Shown here: positions 7,715 to 15,430 of the stretch, piece by piece
Layout: every line of letters begins with the position of its first letter
Position numbering within the stretch: position 1 is the first letter of the stretch
Assembly (NCBI RefSeq): GCF_900108585.1
Contig: NZ_UESZ01000001.1
Location: 1,860,001-1,924,000 of the forward strand
DNA from: Branchiibius hedensis
GTDB lineage: Bacteria; Actinomycetota; Actinomycetes; Actinomycetales; Dermatophilaceae
Direction of reading: 5' to 3'
DNA: 64,000 nucleotides
Notes under the pieces: generated by a model
The model's database searches: none
What the model was told of the DNA's origin: nothing
Seen by the model: the letters and a program-made list of their open reading frames with translations, nothing else
Translations under genes and position numbers: made by a program

Positions 7715-8800
7715 ATGACCAATTCGTATGCTCAGACTCAACGCGCGGCGTCGTCGACGGCGGTTGCCGCGGGCCGGTTACCCCTGCGTCGCACGGATTT
7801 TGGCGGGTGCGCCCCGGTCCTGTATGCGGCTGGCGCGATCCAGTGCGATGCGATCGTGCAGATCACGTCACGCGGCGTGGAAGTGCTGGTGGGCGGTAAG
7901 GCGTTGCCTCAGGCAGCGCTCTCGTCGCTGCTCAACTATCGGCTGGTGTTCCCGACGCTGACCGAACGCGCGGCGCTGGTTGGCCTGTTGCAGCGCAACA
8001 ACCTGCCTGACCTTGCGCATGCGATCGAGGTCACCGGCAGCTTCCCCGCAACCGGTCGCCAGGTCTTATTGACGAAGGCGCTGGAGCGGGCGTACTGGCT
8101 GCCAGACACGATGGATTCGACGTTGGCCACATGGACCACAATCATGCGGGTGCGTGAGAGCGACCCATCGCGCGTCGCTGCCTCGCTGGCCAGCATCGTG
8201 ACCCCGAAGTGGCAGCGAGTCGGCGATGGCACTCTGACCGCGAAGGTAGGTTCGCTGCTGGCGTCGATCGAAAAGTTCGCGCTGGGCGCCGGCGACCTGG
8301 AGTACGCCCGCACGAACCGCGCCGCCGCGCAGCAGTACCGCAAGTCGTGCTCGATCGCGACGCTGTGGAACGGCGCGCTGGCGATGGACGAATTGGCCCG
8401 TCAGGAAGCGATCGAATCCGGCGAAGTCGTGCGCACCGAGGTTACCGAGCGGTCCAGCAAGGTCGTCACGGTGCCGCTGGGCGACCCCAACGACCCGTGC
8501 AAACTGCGGCCCGACACTTCGGTCCTGCTGTTCGCTCAACCGGACGACCCGGTAGTCCGGGCAACGCTAGGAGCCATCACCTACGTCAACGGTCGCCTGT
8601 GCGGGGAACTGTCGTTCTCCTCGAAGGCGGGACTGGCTGCAGCGATGCCGCAGGGACTGTTTCTGACCGCCGAGCCGAGAACATTTGACGGGGTGATCAA
8701 CTCCGGTACCCGATGGTCCGGCCGCGCCGCCACCGACGGGGCTGCCGTCGAGTCGCTGAATGTCCCGTTGGAACTCGCTGTGGCCGGAGCACCCCGCTAG
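7715..8800 (+). CDS. hypothetical protein, 361 aa
   Basis: Started by the motif at 7698-7708, without a Shine-Dalgarno. The protein is mixed alpha/beta in character with no signal peptide or membrane helix. A central helical part (about residues 80-220) is followed by a beta-rich C-terminus with an LRPDTSVLLF segment. It sits directly upstream of the VWA/MoxR pair, each gene having its own motif, so it may be the third component of that module. I do not recognise the family. Confidence 0.6.
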   Translation: MTNSYAQTQRAASSTAVAAGRLPLRRTDFGGCAPVLYAAGAIQCDAIVQITSRGVEVLVGGKALPQAALSSLLNYRLVFPTLTERAALVGLLQRNNLPDLAHAIEVTGSFPATGRQVLLTKALERAYWLPDTMDSTLATWTTIMRVRESDPSRVAASLASIVTPKWQRVGDGTLTAKVGSLLASIEKFALGAGDLEYARTNRAAAQQYRKSCSIATLWNGALAMDELARQEAIESGEVVRTEVTERSSKVVTVPLGDPNDPCKLRPDTSVLLFAQPDDPVVRATLGAITYVNGRLCGELSFSSKAGLAAAMPQGLFLTAEPRTFDGVINSGTRWSGRAATDGAAVESLNVPLELAVAGAPR

Positions 8801-8848
8801 CCGACTCAGCCAGCGGGGCCTGCCAACAGCGGCCCGCGTCGCAATCGG

Positions 8849-8883
8849 TTTCGCCTGTTTGCGCGTAGCGCGGGCGGGCGAAA
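8849..8883 (+). repeat. dispersed copy of the G-U hairpin
   Basis: TTTCGCCTGTTTGCGC, loop GTA, GCGCGGGCGGGCGAAA: 16 consecutive pairs counting G-U. Compared with the array copies, the outer U-G pairs have become U-A and one U-A has become C-G, changes that keep pairing. It lies in the leader of the VWA gene. Confidence 0.75.
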
Positions 8884-8914
8884 CCTGTGCGATGCAGCAA
8901 GCACAGCGCCGCTG

Positions 8915-8925
8915 CGTCGCACCGT
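8915..8925 (+). promoter_or_regulatory. start-associated motif CGTCGCACCGT
   Basis: Six bases before the ATG at 8932, with CAGCG 6 nt upstream. GTGCGATGCAGC (8887-8898) can pair with GCTGCGTCGCAC (8911-8922) over 12 bp with one G-U, the longest such pairing in the window. Confidence 0.75.
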
Positions 8926-8931
8926 AACAGC

Positions 8932-10248
8932 ATGACGACGACTCAGACCCCTTCCCAGGCGGACCGGGCGCGGTTCGCGCTGTGGCGTGACGCCGCGGCC
9001 GACAAGATGCCCTACCTGGCGCCGATCCTGTTTCGGTTCGTGCCGGTGCGCACATCGTCGATTGACTCTTTCGCTGTGGACAGTCGGCTGCGTTGCTACG
9101 TGAACTTCGATGCCGTGGCGGAGTGGCCGCAGGAGCAGTTGGCGTTTGCCCTGCTGCACGAGTGTGGACACGTCTGGCAGGAGCACGACGCCCGCGCACG
9201 GGCGATAGGCCTGTCCGACAACGACGCTCAGGCTCAGAGGGACTTCAACGCCGGGGGCGACGCGGCGATCAACGACGACCTGGAATCACTGGGTTTCGAC
9301 TGCACGAACTTCATCACGCCGTCCACGCTGGGTGAGCCGGAACACTTGACCGCCGAGCATTACTACGGCGTGATCCGGGGCAAGCGTGCCGCGCGTCAGT
9401 CCCAGCAGGGCCAGTCTGGCGGCGAGGGTCAGCCTCAGCAGGCTCAGTCCGGCGACGGAAACGGTCAGCCGTTCCGTGGCTGCGGTTCGGCCTCCGGCGG
9501 GCAGTCCGCGCCGTGCGAACTGCCCGACGACGGCGGCGAGTTGGGCGACGGCTACGGCGGCTCGACGAGCGCTGACATTGACGCCGCCCTGGATGCTGTC
9601 GCGCACGAAATCTCCGATGCGGTGCGCAAAGGCCGCGGCGACATCCCGGGAAGCATGATCAGTGAAATGCAGCAGCGGCTTGCCCCACCGAAGGTGCCGT
9701 GGCAGCAGGTGTTGCGGTCGGCGGTGCGGCGCAACCTGGCCGTCGCCGGTCGCGGTCACCGGACGCCGACGCGGCGTAACCGTCGCCGTCACAACGCGAC
9801 CCTGGGTGGCCGCAGGTTGATCCTGCCCGGTCAGGTGAAGCCGACCCTGGACGTGGTGTTCGTCCGGGACACGTCGGGGTCGATGAGCGTGGCTGAGTTG
9901 AACGCGATCGGTAACGAAATCGAGGGCGTGTCCAAAGCCGCTGGTATCAAGGGTAACCGGCTCCAAGTGATCGACGTTGACTCTGTCGCGTACGAGCCGC
10001 GCCCGTACGCCGGGCTCGACACACTGAACGCTGTGCAAGGTCGGGGTGGCACCGACATGGGTGCAGGTCTGGTCCGTGCGGCACAGATGAAGCCGCTGCC
10101 GTCGCTGGTGATCGTCGGCACCGACGGTGGCACGTACTGGCCCTCGGAGGCTCCCCCGTTCCCGGTGATCATCGCGATCACCGGGAACGAAGCGGGCGGT
10201 GGGATGCCGACCCCGGACTGGGCGCAGGTTGTCTACGTCGAGTTCTGA
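8932..10248 (+). CDS. putative metallopeptidase/VWA-like protein (DUF2201 type)
   Basis: 438 residues. An HECGH (HExxH) metallopeptidase-like motif is at about 76-80, followed by NAGGDAAINDDL, typical of DUF2201 N-terminal domains. A Gln/Gly/Ser-rich linker spans about 155-205. The C-terminal VWA-like domain has the MIDAS sequence DTSGSMS at about 313-319 and a GTDMGAG segment that supplies the metal-binding Thr. The family normally works with a MoxR-type AAA+ ATPase, encoded next here. Together they are thought to remodel or insert metals into partner proteins, but the substrate is unknown. Start set by the motif. Confidence 0.85.
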   Translation: MTTTQTPSQADRARFALWRDAAADKMPYLAPILFRFVPVRTSSIDSFAVDSRLRCYVNFDAVAEWPQEQLAFALLHECGHVWQEHDARARAIGLSDNDAQAQRDFNAGGDAAINDDLESLGFDCTNFITPSTLGEPEHLTAEHYYGVIRGKRAARQSQQGQSGGEGQPQQAQSGDGNGQPFRGCGSASGGQSAPCELPDDGGELGDGYGGSTSADIDAALDAVAHEISDAVRKGRGDIPGSMISEMQQRLAPPKVPWQQVLRSAVRRNLAVAGRGHRTPTRRNRRRHNATLGGRRLILPGQVKPTLDVVFVRDTSGSMSVAELNAIGNEIEGVSKAAGIKGNRLQVIDVDSVAYEPRPYAGLDTLNAVQGRGGTDMGAGLVRAAQMKPLPSLVIVGTDGGTYWPSEAPPFPVIIAITGNEAGGGMPTPDWAQVVYVEF

Positions 10249-10287
10249 GCTGTCTGCACCAACGCGGCGGCCGCGCCAGCGGGCGGA

Positions 10288-10298
10288 CGTCGCACCGT
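10288..10298 (+). promoter_or_regulatory. start-associated motif CGTCGCACCGT
   Basis: Six bases (acgggc) before the ATG at 10305, with CAGCG 6 nt upstream. The 28 bases from GGGCGGACGT through ACGGGC match those upstream of the minus-strand gene at 4948. Confidence 0.75.
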
Positions 10299-10304
10299 AC
10301 GGGC

Positions 10305-11456
10305 ATGACTACTACGAAGCGAACCTCGTTCCCCGGCACCGTGACCATGCGCGTGACTGCTGCCGCGATCAAGGGCGGTTGCCCGATCGTGTTCTCGTCC
10401 AACCCTGGTCAGGCGAAGTCGGCAACCTTGTCGAACTGGCTGTCCGCGTGGGGCCACCACCTGGAAGTCGTCAGCGGCGGCAACCGCGAGCCTTCGGACT
10501 TCCTGGGCTTGCCTGTCGAGACCGCCGACGGCTGCACCGGTTACGCCGCGCTCGGCTGGGCGATGCGCCTGATCAACGCGGGCAAGTCGGGCAAAGGTCC
10601 GGGGCTGTTTCTGGACGAGTTGAACCACGCCTCCGAGGACACCATGAAGGCGATGCACCGCGTTTTGGAGGAAAAGTGGGTGGGCGATACCCCGTTGCCG
10701 GCCAACACCGCGATCATCGCGGCGATCAACCCTCCGAGTGTCGCGACCGGCGCGGTGGAATTGCCTGCGGCGGTGGCGAACCGGATGCTGCACCTGGAAT
10801 GGGTCAGTGACTTCGACTCCTGGGCGAACGGTCTGGTCGCCGGATTCACCGACATGCCGGTGCCCGCGATCGACGAGTTGGCTCCCGGCGGCGACGTCGC
10901 CAGCCGCGTGTTCTGGTCCACACAGGTCGCTTCGTTCCTGCGTCAGGTTCCCTCGATGCGCGATGCGACCCCCGAGGACGTGTCGGCGTGCTCGGGTCCG
11001 TGGCCGAGCCTGCGGTCGTGGACCAAAACGGTAGACGTGTTGGCCCACCTGCACCCGGACGACGCGGACGCTATCGCGGCGACGGTCAAGGGCTTGGTCG
11101 GTGACGCGGCGCACCGACAGTTCCGCGAGTTCCTGCGTACCAACCGACTGCTCGACCCGCGGACCGCGCTGGCCAACCCGGCCAGTGTCGACTGGGCTCG
11201 GATCGAGCCAGACGTGGTGTGGGCGCTGGGCCAGTCGGTGCTGGCACTGTCGCAGGATGACACCACCGGGGCGACCTGGACCAAGGCTCTGAACCTGGCG
11301 TTGACTGGTTCTCAGGCCGGGTTCCCCGATAAGACGTGGACTTTCGCCCGCAAGCTGCTGACGGACATTCCCGAGGGCAGAAAGATCCCTGCCGCCGTGC
11401 GCGATGAGTTCGCTGACCGCCTGGCGGAGATTGGCCTGCTGCGCCGGGCTGCCTGA
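10305..11456 (+). CDS. MoxR-type AAA+ ATPase, partner of the VWA protein
   Basis: 383 residues. The P-loop is degenerate (SNPGQAKSATL at about 31-41 instead of GxxGxGKT), Walker B is LFLDEL at about 102-107, and sensor-like AAINPPS follows, as in MoxR proteins. The Lys and Ser of the P-loop remain, so ATP binding is likely. A helical C-terminal part of about 200 residues follows. Start set by the motif at 10288. It probably acts as the motor for the DUF2201/VWA protein encoded 56 bases upstream. A hairpin terminator follows it. Confidence 0.8.
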   Translation: MTTTKRTSFPGTVTMRVTAAAIKGGCPIVFSSNPGQAKSATLSNWLSAWGHHLEVVSGGNREPSDFLGLPVETADGCTGYAALGWAMRLINAGKSGKGPGLFLDELNHASEDTMKAMHRVLEEKWVGDTPLPANTAIIAAINPPSVATGAVELPAAVANRMLHLEWVSDFDSWANGLVAGFTDMPVPAIDELAPGGDVASRVFWSTQVASFLRQVPSMRDATPEDVSACSGPWPSLRSWTKTVDVLAHLHPDDADAIAATVKGLVGDAAHRQFREFLRTNRLLDPRTALANPASVDWARIEPDVVWALGQSVLALSQDDTTGATWTKALNLALTGSQAGFPDKTWTFARKLLTDIPEGRKIPAAVRDEFADRLAEIGLLRRAA

Positions 11457-11468
11457 CTTTACGAAGCC

Positions 11469-11513
11469 GACACCGCCCACCCGCGCGAGAGCCAAGCAAC
11501 GGTGGGCGGTGTC
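11469..11513. terminator. bidirectional hairpin between convergent genes
   Basis: GACACCGCCCACC and its exact complement GGTGGGCGGTGTC (13 bp) are separated by 19 bases, between the ends of the MoxR gene (+) and the RecG-like gene (-). There is no long T-tract on either side. Confidence 0.6.
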
Positions 11514-11519
11514 TTACGT

Positions 11520-14204
11520 TCAGCGCGTGCCGAGCCAGTCGATGCCGTCTTGGCCGATGACGTCTTCGATTTCAGCGCGCAACGTCGGGTGGCGGCGCAG
11601 TTGAGGGTCGGATTCGATCAGCCCTTGCGCGTCGGCGCGGGACCATTCGATCAGGTCGGTGTCAGTCAGAAGGTCCGCCACTTTTAGATCGCCCGCTTTG
11701 CCGGACTGCCTGGTGCCCGTGAGCGATCCGGCCCCACGGATGGTCAGGTCGCGGCGCGCGAGCTCGAACCCGTCAGTGGAGTCGACGAGGGCTTGCAGTC
11801 GTGACTGTGACGAATCAGCGAGCGTTGCAACGGGTTTGGACGGAACCAACCAGCAGGTTCCGGCGTGTTTCCCGCGCCCGACCCGGCCGCGCAACTGGTG
11901 CAACTGGGTGATGCCGAAGTGTTCGGCACCGGTCACCACCATCACGGTCGCGTTCGGAATGTTGACGCCGACCTCGATGACGCTGGTCGCCACGAGCACG
12001 TCCAACTCTCCGGCCCGCATCGCGTCCATCACCGCGGAGCGTTCTGCCGGGGTCTGCTTGCCGTGCGCGACGCCGATCCGCCGGCCAGGCAGCAATGTCG
12101 ACACTTCCGCGGCCATCGCATCGGCTCCCTTGGCCGACTTGGCTTCGGAGTCGGCGATGCTGGGCGTCACCACGAAGACCTGACGGCCATCGTTCAATGC
12201 CTGGGTGACGCTGGCCCACACCGGTGATCCCGCGTCGGTCAACTGGTCGGGTTCGACGCAGTGCGTCACGATCGGTGAGCGGCCCGGAGGTAGTTCGTCC
12301 AGCACCGACACGTCCAGGTCGCCGAAAGCCGTCATCAGCGCGGTACGGGGCACCGGCGTCGCCGTCATCACCAGCAGGTCCGGGATCGCGCCGCCGGTTG
12401 CTTTGTCCGTCAACGCTTTTCGCTGCTCCACTCCGAACCGATGCTGCTCATCGACCACCACGAGGCCGAGCCGGTGGAACTGCACTTGCTCGGCCAGCAA
12501 CGAACTGGTGCCGACGACGATGTCGACGGACCCGTCGGCCAACCCGGCCAGTACCTGTTTGCGGGCTCGGCCAGTGATCTTGTTGGTCAACAGTTCAACC
12601 CGGACCGGGCGTGTGACGCCGTCGCTGTCTGTTAATTCGACACCGTCAGCGAGTTCGGCGAAGTCTCGATGGTGTTGTGCCGCAAGGGCTTCCGTGGGCG
12701 CCATCAGCGCGGCGCTCGACCCCGCTTCGACAGCGTGCAGCATCGCCAGCAGGCTGCAGAGCGTCTTGCCCGAGCCGACCTCGCCTTGCAGCAGCCGGTT
12801 CATCGGGTGCGGCGCGCTCAGGTCGGCGGCGATCTCAGAAACCGAGCGTTGCTGGGCGCCGGTCAACGAGTACGGCAGCACGCCCAGCACTTTCGCCCAC
12901 AACTCACCCCGCGCGACATGCGCGATACCCGCGGATGCGCCCAACGCCCGGTGAGACCCGGCCAGTGCCAGTTGCCAACGCAGCAGTTCGTCGTACGCGA
13001 TTCTGCGACGGGCAGAATGGGCGTGCCCCATGGTGGCCGGCAGATGCAGGTCCACCAGGGCCGTGTGCCGGTCAGGCAGGCCACGGGCCAGCGTCATGCT
13101 GCGCGGTACCGGGTCGGTCGTGGGTGGCAACCGTTGCGCGGCCTCCTTCGCTGCCCGTCGCACGCTCCAAGTGGTGACCCCATGCTTACCGGATGCCGGG
13201 TACACCCCAATGACGGCGTTTGTCATGTCGGACCCGTCACCGTCGATGCGATCGCAGATGGGGTTTCGCACTTGCAGGGCTGAATAGCCCGACTGGCTGA
13301 CCCACTCCCCCAACACGCCCGAGACCAACAAGCGGTCCCCCACCCGGAACTTCTTCGCGATCCAGGCCGCGTTGAACCACGTCAGGCTCACCTGCTGCTT
13401 ATGGGCGGAACCGGTGTCGCGGACTTTCACGATCGACGCTCCGGTTGACCCGCGCGGTGGCGTCTTGACCGAGACGACTTCTCCGACGAACGCGACCTGC
13501 TCCCCGACACTGGAACGGTCGACCGGCTGCGGGTTGGAACGGTCCAGGTAGCCGCGAGGAACCGTGTGGAGAAGGTCGTAGGCGGAGACAATCCCCATTC
13601 CGGCGAGCCCGGCGACCGTGGTCGGGTCGACGGCGTCCAAGTCTGACATCGAAACACCGCGCAGTGCCGCGACGGTTCCGTCGGTGTCGAACAGCGCCGA
13701 TCCGGTTCCCGGGTTTCCCTGCCGCTGCGGTTCTCCTGGCGCAGAGACTGGCACCGCCATCGGGCGGTACCACCACGTCCACGTTTCCAGCACGGTGCGC
13801 AGCGCGGAGTCCATTCCGTCGTCGGGGAGCAGGATCTCGAACCGGCCCTGCGCGGCGTCCCAGATCGCGCCTGGCAGCACTGCACCGACGTCGGCCACCG
13901 ACATCAGCCGCGGGTAGATTTCGATGACCTGACCGCACGCGACAACAAGCGGCAACTCCAGGTCTCCAACTTCGGCCTGCTCACCCGATTCGTCGACGAC
14001 GATCAGCCCGGCCTGCTCGAACGCGGCATCCAGACGTTGCCCGCGGTCCAGGCAGAATCGCCCGTCTTCGGTGAGCGTCGCTCCCAGCGTCAACGCCCAC
14101 GGCCGCAGCCGCTCCGGGATGGACTCCAGCACAATCCGCGGCGATTGAGTGGTGCCGGTGACGATTGCTAGCGGCGAGTTCTCGGGGATGATCGGGTGGT
14201 TCAC
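11520..14204 (-). CDS. RecG-like DNA helicase
   Basis: 894 residues from the GTG at 14204 (a TTG one codon earlier is possible; the GTG keeps the 6-base spacing from the motif). An N-terminal extension of about 200 residues precedes a wedge/OB domain (VGEQVAFVGEVVSVK). Helicase motifs: LLQGEVGSGKTLC, MAPTEALAAQH, VVVDEQHRFG, MTATPVPRTALM, ATSVIEVGVNIPNAT and QLHQLRGRVGRG, all characteristic of RecG. RecG remodels forks and junctions. With DinG-like and SF1 helicases on the same element, it suggests self-supplied replication or transfer processing. It is longer than chromosomal RecG (about 700-750) because of the N-terminal part. Confidence 0.88.
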   Translation of the reverse strand: MNHPIIPENSPLAIVTGTTQSPRIVLESIPERLRPWALTLGATLTEDGRFCLDRGQRLDAAFEQAGLIVVDESGEQAEVGDLELPLVVACGQVIEIYPRLMSVADVGAVLPGAIWDAAQGRFEILLPDDGMDSALRTVLETWTWWYRPMAVPVSAPGEPQRQGNPGTGSALFDTDGTVAALRGVSMSDLDAVDPTTVAGLAGMGIVSAYDLLHTVPRGYLDRSNPQPVDRSSVGEQVAFVGEVVSVKTPPRGSTGASIVKVRDTGSAHKQQVSLTWFNAAWIAKKFRVGDRLLVSGVLGEWVSQSGYSALQVRNPICDRIDGDGSDMTNAVIGVYPASGKHGVTTWSVRRAAKEAAQRLPPTTDPVPRSMTLARGLPDRHTALVDLHLPATMGHAHSARRRIAYDELLRWQLALAGSHRALGASAGIAHVARGELWAKVLGVLPYSLTGAQQRSVSEIAADLSAPHPMNRLLQGEVGSGKTLCSLLAMLHAVEAGSSAALMAPTEALAAQHHRDFAELADGVELTDSDGVTRPVRVELLTNKITGRARKQVLAGLADGSVDIVVGTSSLLAEQVQFHRLGLVVVDEQHRFGVEQRKALTDKATGGAIPDLLVMTATPVPRTALMTAFGDLDVSVLDELPPGRSPIVTHCVEPDQLTDAGSPVWASVTQALNDGRQVFVVTPSIADSEAKSAKGADAMAAEVSTLLPGRRIGVAHGKQTPAERSAVMDAMRAGELDVLVATSVIEVGVNIPNATVMVVTGAEHFGITQLHQLRGRVGRGKHAGTCWLVPSKPVATLADSSQSRLQALVDSTDGFELARRDLTIRGAGSLTGTRQSGKAGDLKVADLLTDTDLIEWSRADAQGLIESDPQLRRHPTLRAEIEDVIGQDGIDWLGTR

Positions 14205-14210
14205 CAAGTG

Positions 14211-14221
14211 ACGGTGCGACG
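14211..14221 (-). promoter_or_regulatory. start-associated motif CGTCGCACCGT
   Basis: Six bases before the GTG at 14204. Here the motif is part of a near-continuous palindrome, TGCGACGC-C-GCGTCGCA at 14215-14231. Confidence 0.7.
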
Positions 14222-14294
14222 CCGCGTCGCAAGGAGTGTCGGCTGTGCGCAGCCTGGCGACGCAGCAAGCGCAGCGCCGGGACGGCGCAGTCGG

Positions 14295-14329
14295 TTTCGT
14301 CTGTTCGCGCGCAGCGCGGGCGGGCGGAG
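14295..14329 (+). repeat. dispersed copy of the G-U hairpin
   Basis: TTTCGTCTGTTCGCGC, loop GCA, GCGCGGGCGGGCGGAG: 16 pairs including several U-G. It lies between divergent genes, so a + strand transcript carrying it must begin between about 14205 and 14295 and would be the leader of the gene at 14378. Confidence 0.75.
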
Positions 14330-14360
14330 CCTGTGCGATGGACCGAGCGCAGCGAAGGGC

Positions 14361-14371
14361 CGTCGCACCGT
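14361..14371 (+). promoter_or_regulatory. start-associated motif CGTCGCACCGT
   Basis: Six bases before the ATG at 14378, CAGCG 6 nt upstream. GTGCGATGG (14333-14341) can pair with CCGTCGCAC (14360-14368). Confidence 0.75.
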
Positions 14372-14377
14372 AGCGGC

Positions 14378-14941
14378 ATGAGCACTCTTTCCGACCCGAG
14401 CGTTGACCTGTTCGACGCCATTGAGACTGTCCCGTTCAAGACCGGCCGCGTCGTCGTGGCGATCACCGAGGGCGACCTGGATCTGGCTACCCGGCTGATC
14501 GAGAGTGGTTTGCTGACTTGCGATGTGGACGAGTTCGACGCGCTGCACATCGCGTCCCGTTTCGACTTCGCTACAGGCACCGCCGTCGCTTCTGTGCTGC
14601 GCGGCGAGCGGGAGTCCGCGCTGCTGGGGATCGCGCTGATGCGGGAGGTTGGTTCTGCCCCGGTGAAGGCTGCCTCGAAGCCGAAGGCTGCGCGTAAGCC
14701 GCGCCCTGCCAAGGCGCAGCAGCCCGTTGCCGAGCTTGCTGAAACCACGCCTGCCCAGCAGGCCGAACCCGCCGCGAACCCGGTGGATGCGTTCCTGTCG
14801 ACCGACCCCGACCCGGAGCCAGAGATTCTGCCTGACGAGCCCGAACCCGCCCCGGAGCCCGAGCCGGTCGTTCCGTTCGAGCCGGAGCCAGCCCTCGTCG
14901 GCGCGATGCCGGTCCCGGACTTCGACCTGGACAACTTCTAA
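14378..14941 (+). CDS. hypothetical protein with long acidic Pro/Glu tail
   Basis: 187 residues. The first 95 look globular and helical (ITEGDLDLATRLIESGLL). A basic Lys/Ala/Pro stretch (about 97-118) is followed by about 70 residues rich in Pro, Glu and Asp, ending in PDFDLDNF. An acidic tip with a terminal Phe recalls the partner-binding tail of single-stranded DNA-binding proteins, but no OB fold is evident. Motif-started. Function unknown. Confidence 0.6.
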   Translation: MSTLSDPSVDLFDAIETVPFKTGRVVVAITEGDLDLATRLIESGLLTCDVDEFDALHIASRFDFATGTAVASVLRGERESALLGIALMREVGSAPVKAASKPKAARKPRPAKAQQPVAELAETTPAQQAEPAANPVDAFLSTDPDPEPEILPDEPEPAPEPEPVVPFEPEPALVGAMPVPDFDLDNF

Positions 14942-14955
14942 ACCGCCCGTCGGTG

Positions 14956-14966
14956 CGTCGCACCGT
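14956..14966 (+). promoter_or_regulatory. start-associated motif CGTCGCACCGT
   Basis: Six bases before the ATG at 14973. It overlaps a compact palindrome, CGGTGCG-T-CGCACCG at 14951-14965. The gap to the previous stop is only 31 bases. Confidence 0.72.
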
Positions 14967-14972
14967 CCAGAC

Positions 14973-15365
14973 ATGTCCGAAGCCACCAAGCCGATCTGGT
15001 TCACCGCACCCGAGGTGAACCAGCCCGCTACTGCGTTGCCGGAGCACGTTCGCTCGATGCTGCACGGCATCGGGTTGGGTATCTCGGTGCTGGCGGCAGC
15101 GAAGGTGACGTGCTGGGCCGATCTGGATGGGGTGCTGCCGGAGCCGCTGCGACTGACGGACACCCAAATGTCCCTAGTCAACGCCAACACCCACGTCCTG
15201 GGTCTGCTGCGTCCCAAATCGAAGGTGGCGATCTGCCCGGTGTGCGGACGCTGGCAGATGTACTCCAGCACGGCACCGAGCCGCTGCAACATGTCGCTGC
15301 ACTGCGACGGTAAGCCGGTGCAGGCTAAGCCGTTCCGTCGCGCCGAGGTGCCACCGGAGGACTAG
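14973..15365 (+). CDS. hypothetical protein with zinc-ribbon-like cysteines
   Basis: 130 residues, motif-started. The C-terminal part has CPVCGRW, then RCNMSLHC, which could form a four-ligand zinc site. The N-terminal part (about 25-80) contains a helical segment ISVLAAAKVTCWADLDGVLP. Zinc-ribbon proteins of this size on mobile elements are often DNA- or protein-binding adaptors, but I cannot assign a family. Confidence 0.6.
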   Translation: MSEATKPIWFTAPEVNQPATALPEHVRSMLHGIGLGISVLAAAKVTCWADLDGVLPEPLRLTDTQMSLVNANTHVLGLLRPKSKVAICPVCGRWQMYSSTAPSRCNMSLHCDGKPVQAKPFRRAEVPPED

Positions 15366-15430
15366 CGCGGTCGTTTGCGCAGGTCAACGACCTGTGACGG
15401 CAAATCGTGGATGCCGCCAACCAACACGGT

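Noticed and set aside
7410-7899. Open frames running through the repeat array
   Set aside because: They repeat the same residues in several frames and begin inside the array; the motif-linked ATG at 7715 is the better start.
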